Assembly: GCA_030040295.1 (NCBI GenBank)
Contig: JASHTZ010000787.1
Coordinates: 1 to 12,430, forward strand
DNA from: Terriglobia bacterium
GTDB lineage: Bacteria; Acidobacteriota; Terriglobia; UBA7540
Direction of reading: 5' to 3'
Length of the DNA: 12,430 bases
The position numbers and the translations under genes were made by a program. Shown here one piece after another: positions 1 through 6,472 of the stretch; within the stretch, counting starts at the first letter, position 1, and each line of letters opens with the position of its first letter. The notes under the pieces are model-generated. The model had not been told where the DNA came from. It saw only the letters and a list, made by a program, of their open reading frames with translations, and did not search any database.

Positions 1-671
1 TCGAGATGAATACCCGCTTGCAGGTGGAGCATCCGGTTACCGAGCTCGTGACCGGCATCGACATGGTGAAGGAGCAGATTCGCATTGCCGCGGGAGATGT
101 TCTGTCGCTGCGGCAGGAAGAAGTGCGCATGCGCGGCGCGGCCATCGAATGCCGCATCTATGCCGAAGATCCGGCCAATAACTTTTTCCCCTCGCCCGGC
201 CTCATCATGCGTTTGCACCCGCCCTCGGGGCCGGGAATCCGCCGCGACAGCGGAGTGTACGAAGGCTGGCGGGTACCGCTTGAATACGATCCTCTGCTCT
301 CGAAGCTCGCGGTGTGGGCGGAGGACCGCGGCCAGGCGATCGCGCGAATGCGCCGGGCGCTGGGTGAATACGAGATCCAGGGCATTCGCACGAATATTCC
401 TTTCTTCCGGCGCGTGCTGGAGCATCCCGATTTTGTGGCGGGACGGCTGGACACGGGATTCATCGACCGCATGCTGGCTTCCGGGTTAATGGAGGAAGAG
501 CCGACGCTGGAAGAAGAGGAACAGGTGGCGTTGCTGGCGGCCTTGCTGCACATGGAACAAGACTTCGCCGGGACGCCTGTTCACGCTGCCTCGAACCACA
601 AATGGAAACAAGCGGGCCGCCAAGCCCTTCTTCACCAGCGCCCCTCGCGGGCGAGATGGAGGGCTCAATGA
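1..671 (+). CDS. accC: Biotin carboxylase subunit of an acyl-CoA carboxylase, C-terminal part (5' truncated by window edge)
   Basis: The gene enters from the left edge; the first complete codon is GAG at 3-5. Biotin carboxylases use ATP and bicarbonate to carboxylate biotin on a carrier protein in the cytoplasm. The visible start, EMNTRLQVEHPVTE, is the family's signature near the active site; it contains the residues matching E. coli AccC Glu288, Asn290 and Arg292, and the Arg in GIRRDSG matches Arg338. The biotin carboxylase C-terminal domain follows (AIECRIYAEDP, FFPSPG, YDPLLSKL, GIRTNIPF, DTGFIDRML). A tail of roughly 60 residues beyond DTGFIDRML, rich in Glu and then basic, is longer than in stand-alone E. 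coli AccC. It resembles the linker in propionyl- or methylcrotonyl-type alpha subunits. The stop codon overlaps the next start (ATGA), so the two genes are probably co-translated. The exact acyl-CoA substrate cannot be told. Confidence 0.95.
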   Translation, partial: EMNTRLQVEHPVTELVTGIDMVKEQIRIAAGDVLSLRQEEVRMRGAAIECRIYAEDPANNFFPSPGLIMRLHPPSGPGIRRDSGVYEGWRVPLEYDPLLSKLAVWAEDRGQAIARMRRALGEYEIQGIRTNIPFFRRVLEHPDFVAGRLDTGFIDRMLASGLMEEEPTLEEEEQVALLAALLHMEQDFAGTPVHAASNHKWKQAGRQALLHQRPSRARWRAQ

Positions 672-1204
672 TTTTGCACGCCAGGCTGCATTGCGGGCCG
701 CGAACCGTGGACCACGACGTAGAATTACAGCCGGCTGAAGATGCCAATGGATCGCGGCAATTTCGCATCGGCAACCGAAGCGTGGAAGCGCAATGCGAGG
801 TCATCGCTCCAGGTGAATACTCGTTCCTGATCGAAGGCCGCTCCTATGGCGCCTCCGTTGCGAAGCGCGTGGGCGATCCGCCCGGCCCCGGAGGACCTTA
901 CGTGGTCAACGCCGGACGGCGGGAATACCTGGTGGAATTACGCGATCCGCGGCAGTGGCGGCGCAGGGGTTCGTCACTCGAAGCGGAGGGCCCGCAGGAA
1001 ATTACCGCGCCCATGCCGGGAAAAATCGTGAGAGTCCTGGTGATGGAGGGCCAGGAGGTGAAGCGGAATCAGGGGCTGCTGGTGATCGAAGCGATGAAGA
1101 TGCAGAACGAATTGCGGGCGCCGCGCGCCGGGCGCGTCGAGCGTGTCTACATGGCGGAAGGCCGCGGAGTGGAAAGCGGCGCACCGCTCGTGCTGCTAGT
1201 ATGA
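668..1204 (+). CDS. Biotin carboxyl carrier protein with BT-like N-terminal domain
   Basis: A 178-residue protein that carries the biotin charged by the preceding carboxylase to a carboxyltransferase not in this window. The C-terminal biotinyl domain (about residues 111-178) has the canonical EAMKM site with Lys144 as the biotinylated residue, and the usual PMPG motif at 115-118. Residues 1-95 alternate short beta-like stretches (FLIEGRSY, YVVNAGRREYLVEL) that resemble the BT domain found between the carboxylase and biotinyl domains of acyl-CoA carboxylase alpha subunits. Together with the upstream gene it looks like such an alpha subunit split in two. ATG at 668 was chosen because GGAGGG lies at 658-663, four bases upstream, and the start overlaps the previous stop as ATGA; in-frame starts at 602 and 656 lie inside the carboxylase gene. 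It could be named accB, but the N-terminal domain argues for an acyl-CoA rather than a classic acetyl-CoA type. Confidence 0.93.
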   Translation: MILHARLHCGPRTVDHDVELQPAEDANGSRQFRIGNRSVEAQCEVIAPGEYSFLIEGRSYGASVAKRVGDPPGPGGPYVVNAGRREYLVELRDPRQWRRRGSSLEAEGPQEITAPMPGKIVRVLVMEGQEVKRNQGLLVIEAMKMQNELRAPRAGRVERVYMAEGRGVESGAPLVLLV

Positions 1205-1217
1205 AGGCGGGACTCCT

Positions 1218-1375
1218 GGAAGGGCGGGGCTTCACAGGCTGCGGAAAAACTCTTTTTGGAGCCCCCAAAACTGCCAATTCGCAAGTGGTCGAACGAAGAT
1301 TCAACAACTTGCGAGCCCGGAATCCGCGAATCAGGGGCCGTTAAGAGAGTTTTCCGCAGCCTGTGAAGCCCTTCC
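1218..1375. repeat. Long imperfect inverted repeat with nested inner hairpin, in convergent intergenic gap
   Basis: A perfect 22-bp arm at 1227-1248 (GGGCTTCACAGGCTGCGG followed by AAAA) pairs with its reverse complement at 1350-1371. After a one-base bulge the pairing continues with CTCT/AGAG. Outward, GGAAG on the left (1218-1222) matches CTTCC on the right (1371-1375), after five extra left-arm bases. Inside lies a second perfect 8-bp inverted repeat, TCGCAAGT at 1279-1286 and ACTTGCGA at 1307-1314. The whole forms a nested stem of about 158 bp between the ends of two convergent genes. It has no coding content that I believe. It may be a non-autonomous interspersed palindrome (MITE- or REP-like) or a bidirectional terminator. 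I have an unverified recollection of similar palindromes in acidobacterial genomes. No second copy is seen here. Confidence 0.8.
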
Positions 1376-1398
1376 GTCGCCCTCCAAATAAGAACGCT

Positions 1399-1422
1399 TA
1401 CTTCTGGAGGCAAGTAGAAGTA
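1399..1422 (-). terminator. Small hairpin after the SurA-like gene, possible terminator
   Basis: TACTTCT at 1399-1405 and AGAAGTA at 1416-1422 form a perfect 7-bp stem with a 10-base loop. On the minus strand it begins 15 bases after the stop of the peptidyl-prolyl isomerase gene. The sequence beyond it (AGCGTTCTTATTT, minus strand) is only moderately T-rich, so it is at best a weak intrinsic terminator. The larger inverted repeat next to it may contribute. Confidence 0.35.
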
Positions 1423-1437
1423 CGTACTAGTCCTGAC

Positions 1438-2499
1438 TTATCCGGCAGGATTCGGAACGCCGCCGGCCTTCACCACCTCTTCCGCAAGGTGATTGACCAC
1501 TTTGGAGCGGTTGCGCAGCATTTCGATGTATGCGGCTTTGAGCAGTTGTTCCTTCTCGTTGCGCAGGGTTTGGCGGATGGCGCTCTGCACGCGCAGGTCG
1601 GAAAGGGTGTGCTGTCCGGCTTCCTCCACCCCGAGGAGCTTGAAGATGTGGAAGCCGATGTTGGAGCGGATGATGTTGGAAATTTGTCCGACCTTCAGCG
1701 AATTCACCACCTGCTTGAGAGCGGGGTTAAGCCCCGAGGCGGGAATGAAGCCCATGTCACCGCCCCCGGCTGCGGTGCTGGGGTCCTCGGAGTATTCCTG
1801 CGCCACTGTGGCGAAATCCTCGCCGTGCATCAGACCCTCGTAGAGCGCTTGGATTTTGTGCTCGGCGGCAGCGGGAGTTTTGGCATCGTCGTTCTTAAGA
1901 TTACGCACTTCTGCGTCAGCCTTGGGCGTCACCTGAATCTGGGCGATATGATAAGTGGTTTCGGCGACATTGAAGTTCGCCTTGTTCTTTTCGTAGTAGG
2001 AGGCAATTTCAGCGTCTGAAACATTTATATGCGAAATAATATCTTTATTAATCAGCTTCGTGAGGATGAGGTTTTCTCGAACTTCTTTGCGCAAGCCGTC
2101 GTTGTCCAGGCCCTGCTCCTGGAGCTTCTTCTGAAACTCCTCGGGAGAATAGGGGCTCTTGAGTTCGCCCACTTTGGCGTCAATCTCCGCTTCTGAAGCT
2201 GTGATGCGGGAGTGGGAGGCGTGAATAACCAGGATCTGATTGTTGATGAGTTCGTTCAAAATATTGAGCTTGAAGCTGAGCGCCTCTTCGGGGGTAACGG
2301 CGTCATTGCTCTGGGTAGCGCGGCCGCGATAGAGCCGCTCCACCTGCTCGCGGTAGATGGGTTGGTCGTCGACCTCCGCCCAGACTTCCTGCCCGGTCGC
2401 GGCTTTGCGGTTACCGCATGCCGGCGACACGATGAGGCCCGCCAGCAGCGCCAGCGCGGCCGCAGCCATATATCTCTGTAAGCGTGTAAGTTTGCTCAT
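1438..2499 (-). CDS. SurA/PpiC-type periplasmic peptidyl-prolyl cis-trans isomerase
   Basis: A 353-residue exported folding factor. Residues 1-27 form a signal peptide (basic start, AAAALALLAGLIV core). Cys28 follows SPA, which is a poor lipobox, so lipid anchoring is possible but unconvincing. Residues about 33-165 resemble the SurA N-terminal chaperone domain (VDDQPIYREQVERL, ILNELINNQILV, and the SDAEIASYYEKNK motif that usually precedes the isomerase). Residues about 181-291 are a single parvulin domain (YHIAQIQV, FATVAQEYSEDP, GGDMGFIP, GQISNIIRSNIGFHIFKL). E. coli SurA has two parvulin domains; one-domain forms are common elsewhere. The family helps outer-membrane and periplasmic proteins fold. 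The ATG at 2497-2499 gives the complete signal peptide; no good ribosome binding site precedes it, since GGAG sits about 12 bases away. The gene is divergent from rpmB and stands alone. The family is clear; the name surA is not certain. Confidence 0.88.
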   Translation of the reverse strand: MSKLTRLQRYMAAAALALLAGLIVSPACGNRKAATGQEVWAEVDDQPIYREQVERLYRGRATQSNDAVTPEEALSFKLNILNELINNQILVIHASHSRITASEAEIDAKVGELKSPYSPEEFQKKLQEQGLDNDGLRKEVRENLILTKLINKDIISHINVSDAEIASYYEKNKANFNVAETTYHIAQIQVTPKADAEVRNLKNDDAKTPAAAEHKIQALYEGLMHGEDFATVAQEYSEDPSTAAGGGDMGFIPASGLNPALKQVVNSLKVGQISNIIRSNIGFHIFKLLGVEEAGQHTLSDLRVQSAIRQTLRNEKEQLLKAAYIEMLRNRSKVVNHLAEEVVKAGGVPNPAG

Positions 2500-2505
2500 T
2501 TGGTC

Positions 2506-2511
2506 ATTGTA
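2506..2511 (-). promoter_or_regulatory. Candidate -10 element placed for a leaderless SurA-like mRNA
   Basis: On the minus strand TACAAT ends six bases before the ATG of the isomerase gene (TACAAT-GACCAA-ATG). Transcription would then start at or near the A of the start codon, giving a leaderless message, which would explain the lack of a well-placed ribosome binding site. No matching -35 box is seen at 16-18 bases. This is inference from one hexamer. Confidence 0.3.
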
Positions 2512-2531
2512 CTCCGGCGGCCCTTACGCCG

Positions 2532-2560
2532 TGGGCAAAATCGCGGGCGTCTGGTAGAAT
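2532..2560 (+). promoter_or_regulatory. Candidate sigma-70-type promoter of rpmB
   Basis: TGGGCA (2532-2537, four of six matches to TTGACA) lies exactly 17 bases before TAGAAT (2555-2560, five of six matches to TATAAT). Transcription would begin near 2567 and leave a leader of about 40 bases before the rpmB ATG. The spacing and the -10 are good; the -35 is mediocre. Confidence 0.45.
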
Positions 2561-2606
2561 TGAGATTTGGAATAACTCAACTTTGGCATTGAGAAGAGGA
2601 GTGCTT

Positions 2607-2798
2607 ATGGCTCGCGTCTGCGACCTTTGCGGAAAAGGTCCCCAATATGGAAATCGCATCAGTCACGCGCATAACGTCTCGAGGCGCCGCTGGAACCCCA
2701 ACCTTCGTCGGGTTCACGCGATGGTGGATGGCGTGCGAAGGAGAATCTACGCTTGCGCGTCGTGCCTTCGCTCGGGGAAAGTCATCAAGGTCAGCTAA
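2607..2798 (+). CDS. rpmB: 50S ribosomal protein L28
   Basis: A 63-residue L28 of the large ribosomal subunit. The typical N-terminus is present (CDLCGKGPQYGNRISHAHN), followed by RRRWNPNL and the C-terminal RIYACASCLRSGKVIK. The cysteine pairs Cys5/Cys8 and Cys50/Cys53 mark the zinc-binding (C+) form; many bacteria carry a C- paralogue used under zinc limitation, but none is seen here. The ATG at 2607 is chosen over an in-frame upstream TTG because AGGAG (2597-2601) sits five bases before it and because L28 proteins start with MARxC-like sequences. It is a single-gene unit, divergent from the isomerase gene and convergent with ridA, with 58 bases between the rpmB and ridA stops. Confidence 0.97.
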   Translation: MARVCDLCGKGPQYGNRISHAHNVSRRRWNPNLRRVHAMVDGVRRRIYACASCLRSGKVIKVS

Positions 2799-2856
2799 AA
2801 AGTTGCCTGTTCACACCGCTCAATCTGAAGATGGGGGCGTGAATCCGGTCTGGCCC

Positions 2857-3243
2857 CTACCCCTCGACTTCGGCGATGAGGTCAATCTCCACGGACACAT
2901 TGCGCGGCAGGCGCGCCACTGCTACTGTGGCGCGCGCCGGCGGGCAGTCACCGAAGAAGCGCGCATAAACTTCATTCATCATCGTGAAGTCGGCCATGTC
3001 GCGGAGGTACACTGTCGTCTTTAAGACCTGCGCGAAGCTCGAGCCCGCAGCCTCCAGAATCGCCGATAGATTCTGCAGCACACGCGCAGTCTGCACGGCA
3101 GCATCGCCTTCGACAATCTGGCCGGTTGCCGGGTCCAAGGGGATCTGTCCGGAGACGAAAACCAGGTTTCCGGATCGAATGGCTTGAGAATAGGGGCCGA
3201 TGGCAGCGGGTGCCGAAGGGGTGGAAATAGCCTGTTTGCTCAA
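2857..3243 (-). CDS. ridA: RidA family enamine/imine deaminase (YjgF/YER057c/UK114), TTG start
   Basis: A 128-residue protein of the usual RidA length. RidA hydrolyses reactive 2-aminoacrylate and related enamines released by PLP enzymes, protecting other PLP enzymes. Family landmarks are IGPYSQAIRSGNLVFVSGQIPLDP (about residues 15-38, with the GPYSQA motif), the ATGQIV turn, KTTVYLRDM, NEVYARFF and the C-terminal PPARATVAVARLP. Arg104 and Glu119 correspond to the substrate-binding Arg105 and catalytic-site Glu120 of active RidA proteins, so it is probably enzymatically active. There is no ATG or GTG in a sensible place. TTG at 3241-3243 is preceded on the minus strand by GGGAGGA, with five bases between GGAGG and the start, which fixes the start. 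The reading frame stays open far upstream, but that part only shadows rel. It lies 28 bases downstream of rel on the same strand and is probably co-transcribed with it. Confidence 0.93.
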   Translation of the reverse strand: MSKQAISTPSAPAAIGPYSQAIRSGNLVFVSGQIPLDPATGQIVEGDAAVQTARVLQNLSAILEAAGSSFAQVLKTTVYLRDMADFTMMNEVYARFFGDCPPARATVAVARLPRNVSVEIDLIAEVEG

Positions 3244-3271
3244 ATGGTCCTCCCGATGGGGCAATGGATGA

Positions 3272-5419
3272 CTAGGGCTGCATGACGCGTTCGACCTGGT
3301 AGACTCCTTCGATTTTGCGCAGCGAGGAGATGATTTTCTCCATGTGCTCAATGTCCACAATGTCGACGGTGACATCGATATTGGCGCGCTTCGAGCCGGT
3401 GCGGGCCTCAATGTTCTGGATGTTGGAGTGCACGCCGGCGATAACCGAGGTGACTTCCGCCAGCATGCCCTGGCGATCTTCGGTGAACAGCGCCAGCTTG
3501 ACCGGATAAAGCGTGTACTTGGGTCCTTGCCACTCGACGTCGATCCGGCGGTCGGCATCGTAAAGCAGATTCTGGACGTTGGAGCAATGCTTGGCGTGCA
3601 CGGCAATGCCCTTGCCGCGCGTGATGTAGCCAATGATTTCCTCGCCGCGCACGGGGTTGCAGCACTTGGCGCGATACACCATCAGGTCATCGTGCCCGTC
3701 CACCTGGATGGCGGCGTCGGAAGCCACGCCCAGTGCGCGCTTGACGGAGGTGGCCAGGCGCGAGACCTGCACGGGCTCAAGCTTGGCGGCGGGAGTGAGC
3801 TTGGCAAGCACCTGGCGCGCCACGAACTTGCCGTAACCGATGCTGGCATAGAGGTCTTCGGCGGAGGCGCCACCGTATTCGCGCGCTACACGAAGGTAGT
3901 CCTCGGCGGTCAGCTTCTTTAAGGAGACGGCGTACTTGCGCGCCTCTCTTTCCAGCAGCCGCTTGCCGATTTCGAGTGCCTGCTGCCGCTGCTCAATCTT
4001 GATCCAGTGCTTGATTTTGTCGCGCGCGCGCGAAGTGTTCACCATGCCCAGCCAGTCGCGGCTGGGAGTGTGGTTTGGCTGGGTGACGATCTCCACGATG
4101 TCGCCGTTCCGCAGGCGATATTTGAGCGGCATGATGCGGCCATTCACCTTGGCGCCCACGCAGCGGTGGCCCACCTCCGTGTGAATAGCATAGGCGAAGT
4201 CGATGGGGGTGGCGTCGCGCGGCAAAACGATAACCTTGCCTTTGGGAGTGAAGGTGTAAACCTCTTCCGGGTAAAGGTCGATCTTCAAGGTGGAGAGAAA
4301 CTCGCCGGGGTCGCGCATTTCCTGCTGCCATTCCACCAGGTGGCGAAGCCAGGCGAAACGCTCCTCGTCTTGCTGGGTGAGCGTGCGGCCATCCTTGTAC
4401 TTCCAATGCGCGGCGATGCCTTCCTCGGCGATGCGGTGCATCTCCTCCGTGCGAATCTGAACTTCAAAAGGCTGGCCTTGGGGGCCGATGACCGAAGTAT
4501 GGAGTGACTGATACAGGTTGGGGCGTGGAATGGCGATGAAGTCCTTGATGCGGCCGGGCACGGGCCGCCAGGTGTTGTGAATGATCCCCAGAGCGGCGTA
4601 GCAGTTCTTGACGTTGTCGGTGATGATGCGCACGGCGAGGAGGTCATACACCTGTTCGATGGGAATGCCCTGGCGGCGCAGCTTCATCCAGATGCTGTAG
4701 AGCCGCTTGATGCGGCCTTCGACGCGCGCCGGAATGTTGGTTTCCTTCATTTTTGCTTCCACCAGCTTCCGAACTTCCACCAGGAATTCGTCACTTACCT
4801 TGCGCCGGCTTTCTATCGTGCGCTTGAGTTCCTCAAAAGCCTCGGGTTCAAGGTGACGGAACGCCAGGTCTTCCAGCTCGCCGCGAATCTTGCCCATACC
4901 CAGGCGGTGGGCGATGGGCGCGTAGATTTCCAGCGTCTCGCGCGCCATGCGCTCGCGGCGGTCCGGCGGGAGAAATTCGACAGTGCGCATGTTGTGCAGC
5001 CGGTCAGCGAGCTTTACCAGGACCACGCGAATGTCATCCACCATGGCGAGCACCATCTTGCGATAGTTCTCTGCCTGCGCCTCCTCGGGGCTCATAAACT
5101 TGATGCGGCTGATCTTGGTGACGCCTTCCACGATGCGCGCGACCTCAGCGCCAAAGTCCTGCCGGATCAGTTCAGTTGTGGTGCGTGTATCCTCCACGAC
5201 GTCGTGGAGCATCCCTGCGGTCAGGCAAACAGGGTCCATCTTCATATTTGCGAGGATGTACACGACCTCGAGCGGGTGGGAGATATAGGGTTCTCCAGAG
5301 AGGCGTTTCTGTTGGGCGTGTTGATTGGCCGAGAATTCGTAAGCACGCCGGAGCAGGGAAAGATCGTCGGCCCCGCGGTAGGACTCGACTTGCCGCAGAA
5401 TTTCTTCGAATTGGACCAT
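3272..5419 (-). CDS. rel: Bifunctional (p)ppGpp synthetase/hydrolase (long RelA/SpoT homologue)
   Basis: A 715-residue full-length Rsh enzyme that makes and degrades the stringent-response alarmone (p)ppGpp. The HD hydrolase domain is intact: His48, His72-Asp73 (in HDVVEDT) and Asp139 (in KLADRLHNMRT). The synthetase domain has Asp259 (YDLLAVR) and Glu319 (FEVQIRT) with NLYQSLHT between them. The motif RIKD at 290-293 is the RXKD form typical of bifunctional Rel/SpoT rather than the EXDD of synthetase-only RelA. A TGS domain (about 385-445, EEVYTFTPKGKV), a conserved-cysteine region (Cys586, Cys587, His611, Cys612) and a C-terminal ACT domain (about 640-715) follow. Start choice: ATGs at 5419 and 5431 are both possible, and an upstream TTG at 5470 also keeps frame. 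5419 (MVQFEEIL) is preferred because the -10-like element at 5433-5438 overlaps the other options. No strong ribosome binding site is seen. ridA follows 28 bases downstream. Confidence 0.97.
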   Translation of the reverse strand: MVQFEEILRQVESYRGADDLSLLRRAYEFSANQHAQQKRLSGEPYISHPLEVVYILANMKMDPVCLTAGMLHDVVEDTRTTTELIRQDFGAEVARIVEGVTKISRIKFMSPEEAQAENYRKMVLAMVDDIRVVLVKLADRLHNMRTVEFLPPDRRERMARETLEIYAPIAHRLGMGKIRGELEDLAFRHLEPEAFEELKRTIESRRKVSDEFLVEVRKLVEAKMKETNIPARVEGRIKRLYSIWMKLRRQGIPIEQVYDLLAVRIITDNVKNCYAALGIIHNTWRPVPGRIKDFIAIPRPNLYQSLHTSVIGPQGQPFEVQIRTEEMHRIAEEGIAAHWKYKDGRTLTQQDEERFAWLRHLVEWQQEMRDPGEFLSTLKIDLYPEEVYTFTPKGKVIVLPRDATPIDFAYAIHTEVGHRCVGAKVNGRIMPLKYRLRNGDIVEIVTQPNHTPSRDWLGMVNTSRARDKIKHWIKIEQRQQALEIGKRLLEREARKYAVSLKKLTAEDYLRVAREYGGASAEDLYASIGYGKFVARQVLAKLTPAAKLEPVQVSRLATSVKRALGVASDAAIQVDGHDDLMVYRAKCCNPVRGEEIIGYITRGKGIAVHAKHCSNVQNLLYDADRRIDVEWQGPKYTLYPVKLALFTEDRQGMLAEVTSVIAGVHSNIQNIEARTGSKRANIDVTVDIVDIEHMEKIISSLRKIEGVYQVERVMQP

Positions 5420-5432
5420 ACTCGCTACCATC

Positions 5433-5441
5433 ATTCTAGCA
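5433..5441 (-). promoter_or_regulatory. Candidate extended -10 promoter of rel
   Basis: On the minus strand TGCTAGAAT fits the extended -10 pattern TGnTATAAT with one mismatch. Transcription would start around 5425-5427, only a few bases before the preferred rel ATG at 5419, so the leader would be very short or absent. No -35 match lies at standard spacing, which is tolerable for an extended -10. The rest of the 5420-5610 gap shows a 5-bp GCCGG/CCGGC dyad but no convincing terminator or RNA gene. Confidence 0.28.
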
Positions 5442-5610
5442 GTTTGCCGCAGAAGGGTGTAGCGTCCCAAGGCGGGGCGCAGGGTGCCGGAGGTTCAGAA
5501 ACTTTCGGGCTTGTCCCTGAGATGGTAGCGTGGAATAAATTAGAGCGACGCGAGGCCGGCGCCCGGGGAAGGAAGCACCGGCGGAAAGACTCGGGGTGAT
5601 TTCGTTCCAT

Positions 5611-6438
5611 TTACTGCGTGGAACCGCCGCCGGCGGACGGGGCTGATCCACTTGATGAGCTCGCGCCTTCGGCCTTGCGGGCAGCCAAAGCCTTGTCAAC
5701 CCAATCATTCGCCTGCTTCAAATCCGCTGCACGGCTATCGTCGTCCGGATCGATATCGGCTTTCTGGCGATACATCAGGTTCAGGTAAGACATCGCTTCG
5801 TCATAATTCGGCTTGAGTTCAATAGCCTTCTGGAGAGCGTTCAGTCCTTCTTCGACCAATGTCCCATTCTGCTCGGCGAGTTGCTCGCGGAATTTCTTCG
5901 GGATGGGCGGCAGGTCGCCATCTTTATCGGGCGTCGCGAGATTATGATCATTGCGCACTGTCTGGGAGCGCGGGTAGCAAATGAGCCAGTCGAGCATCCC
6001 AATCCAGTAGTAGGGCTCCGGATTATTGGGTTCGAGCTTCAACAGGCGTTCGTTGTCTTCCTTCGTCTTATCGAATTCCTTCAACCCGTAATGGATCTGG
6101 GCGATGAAGTTGAGGGCCGTGGTGTTGCTGGGATCCCTTTGCAAGACTTCATCAAAGGCATTAATTGCATTTTCAGCGACCTGCTTGTTATCCGCAGACT
6201 CTCCTCCCGGAATGTACTGAGCGAAGTAGGCGGTGCCCAGGTAAAGACGGGCGTTGAGCAAGCCAGGATCGAGGCGAACGGCCTCTTTGAAGTGCATTAC
6301 GGCGGGCTGGAACTGGGCATTACTGTATGCCTGTACGCCCTTATTCAGGTTGTCGCGCGCCTTCAGCTTATTGCAACCGCAGGCGGCGACAGCCAACAGC
6401 AGCGCCCCTGCGAGCGCGGCATATTTGCAGCGTTTCAT
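5611..6438 (-). CDS. TPR-repeat lipoprotein
   Basis: A 275-residue exported protein. MKRCKYAALAGALLLAVAAC forms a lipoprotein signal with VAAC ending at Cys20 (Cys22 is another possible site), so it is probably lipid-anchored and faces the periplasm. Tetratricopeptide-like units appear at about 28-61 (NKGVQAYSNAQFQPAVMHFK, with LDPG), 88-121 (AINAFDEVLQRDPSNTTALN), 106-139 and 195-228 (GLNALQKAIELKPNYDEAM). The last 17 residues are a Ser/Gly/Ala/Pro-rich tail. TPR proteins act as protein-binding scaffolds; the partner is unknown. Placed 34 bases after the second exbD, it closes the tonB-exbB-exbD-exbD series, so a structural or accessory role at the Ton complex or in envelope assembly is plausible, but this is inference. 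ATG at 6436-6438 is chosen because GGAGGA sits five bases upstream and the signal peptide starts there; a longer in-frame start would overlap exbD. Confidence 0.9.
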   Translation of the reverse strand: MKRCKYAALAGALLLAVAACGCNKLKARDNLNKGVQAYSNAQFQPAVMHFKEAVRLDPGLLNARLYLGTAYFAQYIPGGESADNKQVAENAINAFDEVLQRDPSNTTALNFIAQIHYGLKEFDKTKEDNERLLKLEPNNPEPYYWIGMLDWLICYPRSQTVRNDHNLATPDKDGDLPPIPKKFREQLAEQNGTLVEEGLNALQKAIELKPNYDEAMSYLNLMYRQKADIDPDDDSRAADLKQANDWVDKALAARKAEGASSSSGSAPSAGGGSTQ

Positions 6439-6472
6439 CAAGGTTCCTCCGTCAGCGGGAGCTCGTGAAGAG

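Noticed and set aside
1205..1437. Small open frames across the inverted repeat (for example 955-1344 + and 1147-1413 -)
   Set aside because: They run from coding sequence into the palindrome in the wrong frames and show no family signature; the region is better explained as a repeat.
1506..1960. Second parvulin domain in the SurA-like protein
   Set aside because: Only one parvulin core is present between residues 181 and 291; the sequence after it is a short helical tail.
2832..2859. Possible terminator hairpin (GGGGC/GCCCC with a 14-base loop) between rpmB and ridA
   Set aside because: The stem is short, the loop long, there is no T-run, and it overlaps the ridA stop; not strong enough to list.
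3244..3633. N-terminal extension of ridA in the same frame
   Set aside because: It overlaps rel in another frame, has a composition unlike RidA, and the strong GGGAGGA site just before the TTG at 3243 fixes a normal-length protein.
4577..5599. 340-codon open frame on the + strand opposite rel
   Set aside because: It is antisense to a fully conserved Rel protein, is His/Val/Leu-rich as expected from a complementary-strand frame, and matches no family I know.
5420..5610. RNA gene or riboswitch upstream of rel
   Set aside because: Only weak GC dyads are visible; no tRNA-like, T-box or other leader pattern could be recognised.
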